In this document: positions 1 through 8,370 of the stretch, one piece after another
Layout of the letters: each line of letters begins with the position of its first letter
How positions within the stretch are numbered: the stretch's first letter is position 1
From: JBFFXF01 sp041569895
GTDB lineage: Bacteria; Planctomycetota; UBA8108; JACQVS01
Length of the DNA: 32,729 bases
Direction of reading: 5' to 3'
Assembly: GCA_041569895.1 (NCBI GenBank)
Contig: JBFFXF010000051.1
Span: forward strand, 1-32,729
The notes under the pieces: generated by a model
What the model saw: only the letters and a program-made list of their open reading frames with translations
Databases searched by the model: none
What the model was told of the DNA's origin: nothing
Program-made: the position numbers and the translations under genes

Positions 1-130
1 CTTTTCGAGGGCGACACGCCAGCACGGGACGTGCGTTTTTGCAACTGTCGGGTCGGAGTCGGTCATCGGACTCCGCAACGGGGAGCCTTCGAGGACGAGG
101 GCGAAGGCGAGGACGAGGGGACAGGTCGGC
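1..130 (-). repeat. Composite intergenic repeat cluster 1 (partial at window edge)
   Basis: Low-complexity sequence upstream of the pilin-like genes. Positions 86-119 carry GAGGAC/GAGGGC hexamers. Positions 54-75 form an inverted repeat with arms CGGAGTC and GACTCCG around an 8-nt loop. Positions 33-44 read GCGTTTTTGCAA. Read on the minus strand, bases 52-96 align with 25117-25161 (cluster 6) and share an exact 23-bp core; the TTGCAAAAACG motif is also present in both. The element points leftward, so its parent gene, if any, lies outside the window. No coding region is supported here. Confidence 0.75.
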
Positions 131-337
131 AGAAACGACGGATCCGCCTCCCCCCCGACCCGGCATGATCATTGCCCAACTCTATCGGAACCTGAACGGC
201 GGACGGGGTCGGCAGATCCAAGTGCCGCGTGCTTCAACGCCCGCGTCCGCCAGGGGAATCCAGGACCGTGTAAAACGTACACGCCATTGCGTTCGCGCAT
301 GGTCGATCCCGGCGCGGGCGTCACAGAGAGGAACACG
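131..337. other. Leader region of pilin-like operon with a palindrome
   Basis: No gene is supported between cluster 1 and the first pilin-like gene. The one structured element is a perfect inverted repeat at 267-283, with arms CGTGTA and TACACG around AAACG, about 55 bp before the first start codon. It could be an operator or just chance. No convincing -35/-10 pair was found. Confidence 0.3.
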
Positions 338-730
338 ATGCTTGCCCGACGAGCACGACAGCACAGAGAGTGCGGCCTCACCCTGATCGAGGTCATGGTG
401 ACGGTCGCGATCCTGACCAGCCTGGCGATGGGCTCGATGCTCGTCATCGTGCCGGTCGCGCGGCAGACGCGCCTCAGCAAGGAAGTGGAGATCGCGAACA
501 CCGAGCTGCGCCGGGTGCTCGAGAAGGTGCAAGCGGCTCCGTACAACGAGGTCACGACGCTCTATCCCGACGGCACGGAGCTGCCGATCCAGGACCTGGA
601 GAACGGGCTGATCACCATCTCGTACACGGACCCGACCGCCGATCCGCTCTTCCTCAGGGTGTCGATCACGTGGGAGGGACAGGATTCCGGCACGTACTCG
701 CGGTCCTTCTCGACCGTGCGAACGGAGTAG
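338..730 (+). CDS. Type IV pilin-like protein (PulG/PilV-type minor pseudopilin)
   Basis: A 130-residue protein with a class III signal: a basic leader of 13 residues ending in Gly13, then LTLIEV and a hydrophobic helix to about residue 34. Glu is at mature position 5, as required for prepilin peptidase cleavage and N-methylation. The rest is a short globular domain without cysteine pairs. The ATG at 338 was chosen over the TTG at 287 because AGAGAGGA sits just upstream and the leader then has normal length. It is the first of three co-directional genes that all carry prepilin-like N-termini. This suggests minor pilins of a type IV pilus or type II-like secretion system. No assembly ATPase, platform protein or peptidase gene is in the window, so the parent machine is unknown. 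Confidence 0.8.
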   Translation: MLARRARQHRECGLTLIEVMVTVAILTSLAMGSMLVIVPVARQTRLSKEVEIANTELRRVLEKVQAAPYNEVTTLYPDGTELPIQDLENGLITISYTDPTADPLFLRVSITWEGQDSGTYSRSFSTVRTE

Positions 731-751
731 CGGGCCAGGCGAGGAAAAACC

Positions 752-1366
752 ATGCGCACCGTTCTCATCACCAAGGCGCGGAGAGGCCCGGCACGGCCCC
801 GCCACGCACGACAGCAAGGCCTCTCTCTGGTGGAGGTCGGCGTATCGCTCTCCGTCTTCTCGATTCTGCTGGTGTCCGTCTTCTCGATCGCCGTGGAGAC
901 ATCCAACTTCATCGGCGACACCGACGTGGACCACAGCGTGCGCACGGAGGTCGGTCGGGTCTACGGCCGGCTCTCCGAGGTGCTTCGCAAGTCAGGCTGG
1001 AACGAGCTCGGGGCGGTCGAGTATCCGCGCGTTACCAAGGGCGGCAAGGAGCTCGAGTTTCGACTGCTCCGGGACCTCGACGGCAACGGCCACGCGTTCG
1101 ACTCCTCCACCGGCCAGCTCGAGTGGTCGCCCACCATCTACTCGGTGAGGCTCGACGGGACCACCGGAGTTCTCGCAGTCTACGACGATCAGGATCAGGT
1201 TTTCCTGCTCGGCAGGCACATCGAGGACGTCGACTTCGCGACCTACATCCAGGACAACAGTCTCCACCTGAAGGAGATCCAGGTCTCCATCACGGCGTCG
1301 CGAACGACCAGGAGAGGAGACGTTCTCCAGCACGACATCGCGAGCAGCATCCTGATGCGCAACTGA
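752..1366 (+). CDS. Type IV pilin-like protein (PulJ/PilW-type minor pseudopilin)
   Basis: A 204-residue protein with a long basic leader ending at Gly23, then LSLVEVGVSLSVF, a hydrophobic helix to about residue 47. Glu is at mature position 5. The length and long C-terminal globular domain resemble PulJ/PilW minor pseudopilins, which sit at the fibre tip. It starts 21 bp after the previous gene with GAGGAAAA upstream of ATG, so the two are almost certainly co-transcribed. The domain has alternating strand-like segments ending in SSILMRN. The exact family is not resolvable from sequence alone, because minor pilins diverge quickly beyond the N-terminal helix. Confidence 0.75.
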   Translation: MRTVLITKARRGPARPRHARQQGLSLVEVGVSLSVFSILLVSVFSIAVETSNFIGDTDVDHSVRTEVGRVYGRLSEVLRKSGWNELGAVEYPRVTKGGKELEFRLLRDLDGNGHAFDSSTGQLEWSPTIYSVRLDGTTGVLAVYDDQDQVFLLGRHIEDVDFATYIQDNSLHLKEIQVSITASRTTRRGDVLQHDIASSILMRN

Positions 1367-1407
1367 GCGCGCAAGGGATCTGGGCGCGCAACTGACCGGG
1401 GAGTCCC

Positions 1408-2991
1408 ATGAGACGAGCAGCACCTCGAAGACGATCGAGTGAACGCGGGACGATTCTCATCCTCACGCTCGTCGTGGGGCTGATGATCTCTCTCGCCATC
1501 GCCGGCGCGACGATGACGGCCGTCACATCCGGCAAGAACTCGCAGTTCGGTCTCAATCGAACGGCCGCCCTCGCGCTCGCCGAGGGCGTCACGGAGACCG
1601 TCCAGAAGGAGATGCTGGCGACGGTCGCGAACTTCGAGACCTTTGCGCTCTCCGGGTGGGTGACGATCGACGGCGAGAGCTACCCCTTCACGATCACCCC
1701 GATCGGCAGCCCGCAGAATCGCGTCGACATCGACGGCGTGACGATGGCGGTGCAGACCTACGAGATCGCCTCGACGGTCGAGGTCGACACGGCGAGCGCG
1801 ACCGTGCGCCGCGTCGTCGACCTGACGATGACGCCGATCTTCCAGTACATGATCTTCTTCTCGGACGACCTCGAGATCCTCCCCGGCCCCGACATGACCC
1901 TCCAGGGCCGAGTGCACAGCAACGCCGACATCTACGTCGGTGCGGGGAGCACCCTCACCGTCGACACCGACTACTTCCGATCTACCGGCGAGATCCTTCG
2001 CCGGAGAAAGAACGACAACAGCCCGACCGGGGGCACCGTCGACATCAAGGTCTTCGAGGAGTCGAGCTTCAAGGAGATGGTTCCGGGCGACGACTCATCG
2101 AACAGCGACTGGCTGAAGATCTCGAACGACACGTGGGAGGGCACGGTCCAGAGCGGCGCGCACGGCGTCAAGGAAATCGCATCGCCGGAGATCGGCAGCA
2201 TCAAGGCATACGACCTGGTCACCGGCGAGAAGGGCCACTACCACGAGAACGCCGGCCTGGTGATCATCGACGACGCTGCCTACGACGCGGACGGCAACGC
2301 GGTGTCACTCCCCGCGGGGACGATCAGCGAGAAGACGATGTACGACGCGCGCGAGGGCAAGATCATCACGGTCACGGAGATCGACATCGCCAAGCTCAAC
2401 ACCTCCGGCGAGTTTCCGTCGAACGGCCTGCTCTACGCTTACCGCACCGACGCGTCCGCCGACCAGCCGAACGGTGTCCGGCTGACCAACGGCTCCGAGC
2501 TGGCCGGCCCGCTCTCGGTGGTCACCGAGGATCCGCTCTACGTCCACGGCGACTACAACACCGTGAACAAGAAGGGCGCCAGCGTGATGGCGGACGCCGT
2601 TAACCTGCTCTCGAACGCGTGGGACGACTCCAAGTCCCCCGGGAGCCTGCCGAACGCCTCGGCGACCCAGTACAACGTCGCGATGGTGACGGGCAACGTG
2701 CCGACACCCGACGGCGGGGGCAACTACTCCGGCGGCTTCGAGAACCTCCCCCGATTCCACGAGCGCTGGTCCGGCGTCACCGCCACCATCCGGGGGTCAT
2801 TCATCAAGATCTTCGAGAGCGAGATCGCCAGGTCGCCCTGGCGCTACGGCGGCGACGTCTATACCGCCCCGAGGCGAAACTGGATGTTCGACTCCGATCT
2901 CCAGAACATCGCGAACATGCCCCCCTTCACGCCGAACGCGGTCTACTTCAACCGCGTCCTCTGGGACGACGGCCTGCCGTTGCCTTTTTGA
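1408..2991 (+). CDS. PilX-like pilus assembly protein, large
   Basis: A 527-residue protein starting with a basic leader to Gly14, then TILILTLVVGLMISLAIAG, a pilin-type helix. Mature position 5 is Leu, not Glu, as in PilX-type minor pilins that use non-canonical N-termini. The large C-terminal part is rich in Asp, Gly, Asn and Ser and begins with a strand-rich segment (around GRVHSNADIYVGAGSTLTVD, near residue 170). It looks like a secreted beta-structure. GGGGAG lies 5 bp before the ATG. It closes the three-gene pilin operon, and its TGA is followed directly by a hairpin and repeat cluster 2. PilX-like is the family assignment from the N-terminus and gene order; the function of the C-terminal domain is unknown. 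Confidence 0.7.
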   Translation: MRRAAPRRRSSERGTILILTLVVGLMISLAIAGATMTAVTSGKNSQFGLNRTAALALAEGVTETVQKEMLATVANFETFALSGWVTIDGESYPFTITPIGSPQNRVDIDGVTMAVQTYEIASTVEVDTASATVRRVVDLTMTPIFQYMIFFSDDLEILPGPDMTLQGRVHSNADIYVGAGSTLTVDTDYFRSTGEILRRRKNDNSPTGGTVDIKVFEESSFKEMVPGDDSSNSDWLKISNDTWEGTVQSGAHGVKEIASPEIGSIKAYDLVTGEKGHYHENAGLVIIDDAAYDADGNAVSLPAGTISEKTMYDAREGKIITVTEIDIAKLNTSGEFPSNGLLYAYRTDASADQPNGVRLTNGSELAGPLSVVTEDPLYVHGDYNTVNKKGASVMADAVNLLSNAWDDSKSPGSLPNASATQYNVAMVTGNVPTPDGGGNYSGGFENLPRFHERWSGVTATIRGSFIKIFESEIARSPWRYGGDVYTAPRRNWMFDSDLQNIANMPPFTPNAVYFNRVLWDDGLPLPF

Positions 2992-3006
2992 TCCGCAGAG
3001 TGCGGA
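2992..3006 (+). terminator. Hairpin directly after the pilX-like stop
   Basis: A perfect 6-bp stem, TCCGCA / TGCGGA, with a 3-nt loop starts at the first base after the TGA. There is no T-tract, so it is not a classical intrinsic terminator. It is followed at once by the C-rich CCCGTT array. Confidence 0.4.
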
Positions 3007-3455
3007 CCCCGTTCCCGTTCCCGTTCCCGTTCCCGTGCCCGACGAGCTGCTCGACTTCGACGGCGAGACTCCGAGGGCAGGACGACGGTCCGCAGATTCC
3101 GCAGATTGGGGAAAGTCCCGTTCTCGGGCTCGGTCTCCGACCTCCGACCTCCGACCTCCGACCTCTGACCTCCGACCTCCGACCTCCGACCTCCGACCTC
3201 GGACCTCCGACCTCGGACCTCCGACCTCCGACCTCGGACCTCCGACCTCGGACCTCGGACCTCTGACCTCGGATCTCTGGCCTCGGATCTCGGATCTCGG
3301 ATCTCGGACTCGGATCTCGGTATCGGTATCGGTATCGGGTCTCGGAATCGGAAGCGGTCTCGGCTGCCGCGGGCGTTCGAGGACGAGGACGAGAACGAGG
3401 ACGAGAACGAGCAGGAAAGTCCGGCCCGGCAAGGAGGACAGGACGACGTCCGCCC
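3007..3455. repeat. Composite intergenic repeat cluster 2 (hexamer, heptamer and octamer arrays)
   Basis: The 450-bp gap between two convergent genes is almost entirely repeats. In order: a CCCGTT hexamer array (3007-3041, six C-tracts); two copies of CCGCAGATT (about 3090-3107); a heptamer array of about 26 units based on CTCCGAC/CTCGGAC/CTCGGAT (about 3136-3322); GGTATC hexamers (3319-3340) grading into CGGAAT types; and CGAGGAC/CGAGAAC hexamers (3378-3412). Bases 3373-3393 match 7771-7791 of cluster 4 exactly in inverse orientation. It reads as two elements facing inward, one from each flanking gene's 3' end. No gene is supported; the short frames through it are repeat translations. Confidence 0.9.
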
Positions 3456-5402
3456 TCAGTACTCGTCCACGAACCGATACGCCCCCCCGTTCTCCCTGGC
3501 GAGATCCTTCAGGAGGGTCGACTCCTCGCCGAACGCGATGCAGTTGATGGTCGCGCCTCGGACGCGGTTGAGCTTGCGGATCTCGCGGAGGATTCCCGCG
3601 GCGTCCGTGATCCGGCCGCGGGTCGGCATGCCGTCGGTGAGCAGGAAGATGGTGTCGACGCGCTTGTCCCTGAGGGCGAACTCGAGGGTGTCGAAGACGT
3701 TCGTGCCGGTGCCGTTGTTGAGCCCCCGGACGAAGCTGACGGCCTCCGCCCGGCCACGGCCCGAGAGCGGATGGAGCTGCTTCTTCCACGAGTTGTAGTT
3801 GGAGTGGAAGAAGATGATGTTGATAGACGTCGTCGCCGGGAGCCTCTTGATCACCCGCACCAGCTCGCTCTTCAGGACGTCGATCTTGCGCGCCTTTCCG
3901 GTCGCCTTGCCGCCGCCCTTCTTCTCCCCGCCGTCGCCACCGCTCGGCTTTCGCACGCCGGTGCGGCCCCGCCGCCGCTCGCCCTCGTCCCCGTCGCCGT
4001 CGTCGAGCCTCCGCTTCACGGGGACCGTCTGCAGCATGCTGCTCGAGGCATCGACGAGAAACGCGACCCGACCCGAGTTCACCTCGAGGCCGAAGTACTC
4101 GAGATCGTAGGCCTTGACGGTAGTGAAGCCCTTGTCGTCCGGCTTCGGCAGCTCGAAGGAGTCCGCCGCGACCTCCCACCACTTCTGCCAGTCCTCCGAC
4201 TGCAGACCCATGTTCTTGCCGGTGAGTCGGATGAGGACCTGCAAGGCGTCGATCTTGAGCTTCTCCTCGCGCTCCGTCCGGATCACCTTGATCAGCGGCG
4301 CGATCATCGCCTTGGAACGGAAGAGGCCCAGTGAGCGGATCGCGGCGTTGCGCACCTCGTACGCCTCGTCCTCGAGCCCGCGGAGGATGCCCTCGAAGGC
4401 CTTGACGCTCTTCGGCTGCCGCGTGAGGCTGCCCGTGGCGATGGCGCGTGTCGGGACGTCTCCGGTCCGCGCCGCGTCGAGGACGATGTCGAGCGCCTTC
4501 TCGTCGCCCGAGGCCGCGAGCGCGTCGAGGATCTGGATGCGAAGGCCGACGCTCAGGCGCCTCGACTCCCGGAAGAGCTCGGCGATCCGGTCGACGGCGC
4601 CCGCGAGACCCAGTTTCTCGAGCGCCTCGATCGAGGCGAGCGCGACCTCCTCGTCGGCGTGATCGATGGCCTCGACGAGCTTCACGCGCGCGTCGTCGAG
4701 CTTGATCTCGCCGGCCAGGCGCGCGAGGGCCACGAATCGCTCCGGCGGCGCCTTGGCGAACGCGTCTCCCGCGAGCCAGCGCTTGACCTCGTCGTTCTGT
4801 GTCTTGCGGAGCGCGGCGACCACGGCCGAGCTGAACTCGTCCGACTCCGTGCGCTGCCCGCCGCCCGGGCGAATGGCGAGCACGAGCGCCTTCGCCGCCG
4901 TCAACGTGTCGAGCTTCGCGATCACCGCTGGCAGCTCCTTGCGGACGTCGGCGCTCCGCTCCACCCGCAGAAGATCGATCAGCGGCCTCTCCGCGCTCGA
5001 GAGGTCCGACGAGGTCGCCGCGAGCACGCCGAGGATCGCCTTCTTCGTCGCCGGCTGCTGGCGAGAGAGCCCGGCCACCACCAGCGCCGCGGCCTGATCG
5101 TGCGACGTCTCGAGCAGCGCCCGCGCGCACGCCTCGGCGAGCTCTCCGCGCGCCGTCCGGTACTCGCCCTCGATGAAACGAACGCCCGCCGTGTCGCCGA
5201 GCTTCGCGATCTCGATCAGCTTCGGCTGCATCTCCGAGCGAATCAGGGCGCCCTGCTGCTTCTGCGGCGTCCGCCCGAGCTTCGACTTCGCCTCACGATA
5301 CTGCGCGACGAGCGTCCGCAACTCCGCCGCGCCGCCCGCAACCGGAACGGCGACGGCGAGGAGAAGCGCCACGACGAGAAAGGACCGCTTCGATGCTGCC
5401 AT
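3456..5402 (-). CDS. Secreted HEAT-repeat protein with C-terminal VWA domain
   Basis: A 648-residue protein. Residues 1-27 form a signal peptide (MAASKRSFLVVALLLAVAV then VAGGAA). Residues about 60-390 are HEAT/armadillo-like helical repeats, with recurring patterns such as EVRNAAIRSLG and DEEVALASIEALEKLG. Residues about 443-648 are a von Willebrand A domain with the MIDAS motif DASSS at 451-455 and the later strand TIFLLTDGMPTRG. A charged Gly/Lys/Arg insertion of about 45 residues interrupts the VWA domain. The ATG at 5402 was chosen over one 30 codons upstream because it starts the signal peptide and has GAGG a few bases before it. HEAT plus VWA proteins are common in Planctomycetota and are taken to be protein-binding scaffolds outside the cytoplasmic membrane. 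The ligand is unknown. Confidence 0.8.
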   Translation of the reverse strand: MAASKRSFLVVALLLAVAVPVAGGAAELRTLVAQYREAKSKLGRTPQKQQGALIRSEMQPKLIEIAKLGDTAGVRFIEGEYRTARGELAEACARALLETSHDQAAALVVAGLSRQQPATKKAILGVLAATSSDLSSAERPLIDLLRVERSADVRKELPAVIAKLDTLTAAKALVLAIRPGGGQRTESDEFSSAVVAALRKTQNDEVKRWLAGDAFAKAPPERFVALARLAGEIKLDDARVKLVEAIDHADEEVALASIEALEKLGLAGAVDRIAELFRESRRLSVGLRIQILDALAASGDEKALDIVLDAARTGDVPTRAIATGSLTRQPKSVKAFEGILRGLEDEAYEVRNAAIRSLGLFRSKAMIAPLIKVIRTEREEKLKIDALQVLIRLTGKNMGLQSEDWQKWWEVAADSFELPKPDDKGFTTVKAYDLEYFGLEVNSGRVAFLVDASSSMLQTVPVKRRLDDGDGDEGERRRGRTGVRKPSGGDGGEKKGGGKATGKARKIDVLKSELVRVIKRLPATTSINIIFFHSNYNSWKKQLHPLSGRGRAEAVSFVRGLNNGTGTNVFDTLEFALRDKRVDTIFLLTDGMPTRGRITDAAGILREIRKLNRVRGATINCIAFGEESTLLKDLARENGGAYRFVDEY

Positions 5403-5519
5403 CGGAACCTCGACGACTAGGTGATCCGCGTGGGTCGGGTGACTCTCCCGGAGTGCCCGATTGTAGTCGCGCCCACCGCGGAATTCATACATCTATGAGG
5501 AAAAGAGGAAGAAGGTGAA

Positions 5520-5740
5520 AGCAGGAAAGGATACGGAGTGAAGCGAACGAAGACGACGTCCGACGGGCACGGGACCGCAGATTGCGCAGATTACGCAGAT
5601 TTGCGCAGATTCATGAGGTTCGGCCCTGACAAGGTCTCGGACCTCGGTCTCGGACCTCAGAGTCGGACCTCGGAGTCGGTCTCGGAAATCGGAATCGGAA
5701 TCGGCGTCCGAATCGGAATCCGAATCCGAATCCCGACGCC
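5520..5740 (-). repeat. Composite intergenic repeat cluster 3
   Basis: It lies between the HEAT/VWA gene and the 3' end of the diguanylate cyclase gene, both on the minus strand. Bases 5577-5612 hold four copies of a CGCAGATT unit with 1-bp spacers. Bases 5635-5736 are CTCGGAC, CGGAGT, CGGAAT and CGAATC hexamers and heptamers. The 14-mer CGGGCACGGGACCG at 5564-5577 recurs in cluster 4 (8027-8040). In the sense of the upstream gene the order is CCGATT-type units, then AATCTGCG units, as in cluster 5. Bases 5403-5519 hold the untranslated leader of the HEAT/VWA gene and nothing else recognisable. Confidence 0.85.
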
Positions 5741-6706
<966 letters not shown>

Positions 6707-6769
6707 CGCTCCGCGTTCGGTTTGGGGGTACGCACCGCTGCATCTCCGTGGGGCACGACGCAGACGAGG

Positions 6770-7654
6770 TCAGGCGTCGCTCAGGCCCCGGAGCTCCTCC
6801 TCGGTCACCTCGAACACGTATCCGGACGGGTCCTTGACGACAAAGAACCTCTGTCCCGTCTCCTGGAGATCGCTGTCGATGATCTCGATGCCCGACTCGA
6901 CGGCCCGCTGGTAATATCGGTCAAATTCGAGCACTCGTATGACAAAAAAAGCCCCCCAACCGAGCGATCGCGGGGGCGGACCGAGTCCGTATGGGTCGCC
7001 CTGGCCATGCTGGTTGTACCCATGGATGGCGAGGTGGATCCCCTCGAGCTCGAACTCGACATACCCGCCGGCCACGTTCCGGGTACGCACCGGTTCGATG
7101 CCGAAGAGCTTGCGGTAGAACTCGGCCGAGGCCGCGGGATCGTACGACGACAGCATCACGAGACCGAGAAAGGGACGCCTCGCCGGCATGTCCAGGTCGT
7201 TCTGCGAGACGCGACGGAGGATCTCCGCCTGGGTTCGAATGATGCGGCCGGGGCTCGCGAAGCGCTCGCGCTCCCGGAGCAGGTCCTCGCGCTGGCGCGC
7301 CGAGGCCTGCATCAGCGCCTTGCAGAGGCTGGTGTAGCTCTTCACCTCGTTGCGCACCAGCGGATCGTTCCAGACCGAGCGAACGAACGCCAGTCCACGC
7401 GGGCAATCGTCCCAGAGGCCCCGGTATCGCGACACGTACTCGCGCGCGGCGTCGACGCCGGCGTGGGCGCCCGCGTGCCAGATCTGATGCGCCTCGACCT
7501 CCTCGTGCAGGAGCAACGGCGTGACGTAGAGGTTCTCGAAGAATCCCGAGCGCAGGAAGGCGATGGCGTCGGCGAGCTTTCCCTTCCGAAACGATTCGAC
7601 GGCTCGGTTGTAGAGGTCCGCCGGCGAACGGGGACCCTCGCGCTGTGTGTCCAT
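6770..7654 (-). CDS. Helical-domain plus VOC (glyoxalase-fold) protein
   Basis: A 294-residue protein. The N-terminal half (about 8-160) is all-helical and TPR-like, with SPADLYNRAVESFRKGKLADAI and a His/Glu-rich stretch LLLHEEVEAHQIWHAGAHAG. The C-terminal part (about 165-290) is a vicinal-oxygen-chelate domain: FLGLVMLSSYDPAASAEFYRKLFG begins the first beta-alpha-beta module and FFVVKDPSGYVFEVTEEE ends the second. VOC proteins bind a metal and act on glyoxal-type, aromatic or antibiotic substrates, but the substrate here cannot be told. The frame stays open 92 codons upstream through repeat DNA. The ATG at 7654 was chosen because domain-like sequence begins there. It sits 63 bp upstream of the diguanylate cyclase gene on the same strand, so co-transcription is likely. 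Confidence 0.7.
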   Translation of the reverse strand: MDTQREGPRSPADLYNRAVESFRKGKLADAIAFLRSGFFENLYVTPLLLHEEVEAHQIWHAGAHAGVDAAREYVSRYRGLWDDCPRGLAFVRSVWNDPLVRNEVKSYTSLCKALMQASARQREDLLRERERFASPGRIIRTQAEILRRVSQNDLDMPARRPFLGLVMLSSYDPAASAEFYRKLFGIEPVRTRNVAGGYVEFELEGIHLAIHGYNQHGQGDPYGLGPPPRSLGWGAFFVIRVLEFDRYYQRAVESGIEIIDSDLQETGQRFFVVKDPSGYVFEVTEEELRGLSDA

Positions 7655-7740
7655 GCTCTCACGGAGACGGTGTGCGCGACGGAGGCCGGAGTGGGGTGTC
7701 GCGCGCCGGAGATTGTAACGGGCGACGGTCGGACACTGCA

Positions 7741-8062
7741 ATGTCGCGGGGGGCGGGTCCCGATCTCGTCCTCGTCCTCGTCCTCGAACGCTCCGATACC
7801 GACTCCGATGCCGAATATGCCGACACCGACACCGACACCGACTCCGACTCGGACTCGGATACCGACTCGGGCGGTCCGTTCTCACGGTCACGGTCACGGT
7901 CACGGTCCACGGTCCACAGACCACGGTCACGGACCACGGTCACGGTCCACGGTCCACGGACCACCGTCCACGGTCACGGTCCACGGTCACGGTCACGTCA
8001 TCCGCGTTCCTCAATCCCGAGCCGCTCGGGCACGGGACCGGGACCGGGGACGGGGACGGGGA
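7741..8062. repeat. Composite intergenic repeat cluster 4
   Basis: It lies between the small membrane protein and VOC genes, both on the minus strand. Plus-strand order: CGTCCT hexamers (7766-7786) ending in CGAACGC; CCGATA, CCGACA and CCGACT hexamers (7792-7862); a mixture of CGGTCA hexamers and CGGTCCA heptamers (about 7877-7998); and GGGCAC/GGGACC/GGGGAC units with six G-tracts in 6-bp register (8028-8061). On the minus strand the last block is the C-rich array that directly follows the TGA of the small membrane protein gene. Bases 7771-7791 match 3373-3393 of cluster 2 in inverse orientation. Bases 7655-7740 hold no recognisable feature. Confidence 0.88.
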
Positions 8063-8302
8063 TCACACCCGATGGAGAAACAGCAGGCCGGCGCCGACGG
8101 CTCCGGTTGCCGCGAGGGCGCCGGCGACGAGGAGGAGGGCGTTGATCAGGTGCACGGCTCCCGGGCGAACGAGGTCGCGCAGCTCGCCGCGGAGGATCCA
8201 TTCCGGGTCGCGCCGCGACTTCGTCCAGAGCTGGGTGACGCAGAAGCACGCGCCGACTCCCAGTGCGACGAGCAGCATGCCGATGGCCTGGTTGTGACTC
8301 AT
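8063..8302 (-). CDS. Small two-helix membrane protein, unknown function
   Basis: A 79-residue protein with two predicted transmembrane helices, at about 7-24 (IGMLLVALGVGACFCVTQLW) and 50-76 (VHLINALLLVAGALAATG onward). The loop between them is charged and contains DPEWILRGELRDLV. GGGAG lies about 10 bp before the ATG. The codon bias matches neighbouring genes and the helices are clear, so I consider it real, but I do not recognise a family. It lies 68 bp downstream of mutY on the same strand and may be the last gene of the tsaB-asmA-mutY run. Its TGA runs straight into the C-rich array of cluster 4. Confidence 0.6.
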   Translation of the reverse strand: MSHNQAIGMLLVALGVGACFCVTQLWTKSRRDPEWILRGELRDLVRPGAVHLINALLLVAGALAATGAVGAGLLFLHRV

Positions 8303-8370
8303 GCGTCCGGGGTCTCCCTGTGGCGCCGGAGCCGTGTACCGAGCGGTGGCGGCGACGGCCGCCACCGGGG

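Noticed and set aside
165..179. Imperfect palindrome around ATGATCAT as an operator
   Set aside because: Short, imperfect outside the central 8 bp and far from the first gene; likely chance.
39..386. 115-codon open frame at the left edge
   Set aside because: Translates repeat sequence and overlaps the first pilin-like gene in another frame; no recognisable protein features.
3136..3322. CRISPR array
   Set aside because: The units are 7 bp and contiguous, with no spacer-sized unique sequence and no cas gene nearby.
7659..8145. Short open frames through the repeat clusters with Ser/Asp/Thr or Arg/Pro repeats (also 3035-3547, 16433-16998, 25003-25390 and 28146-28968)
   Set aside because: They are translations of 6- and 7-bp repeats, open in several frames and both strands, without start signals.
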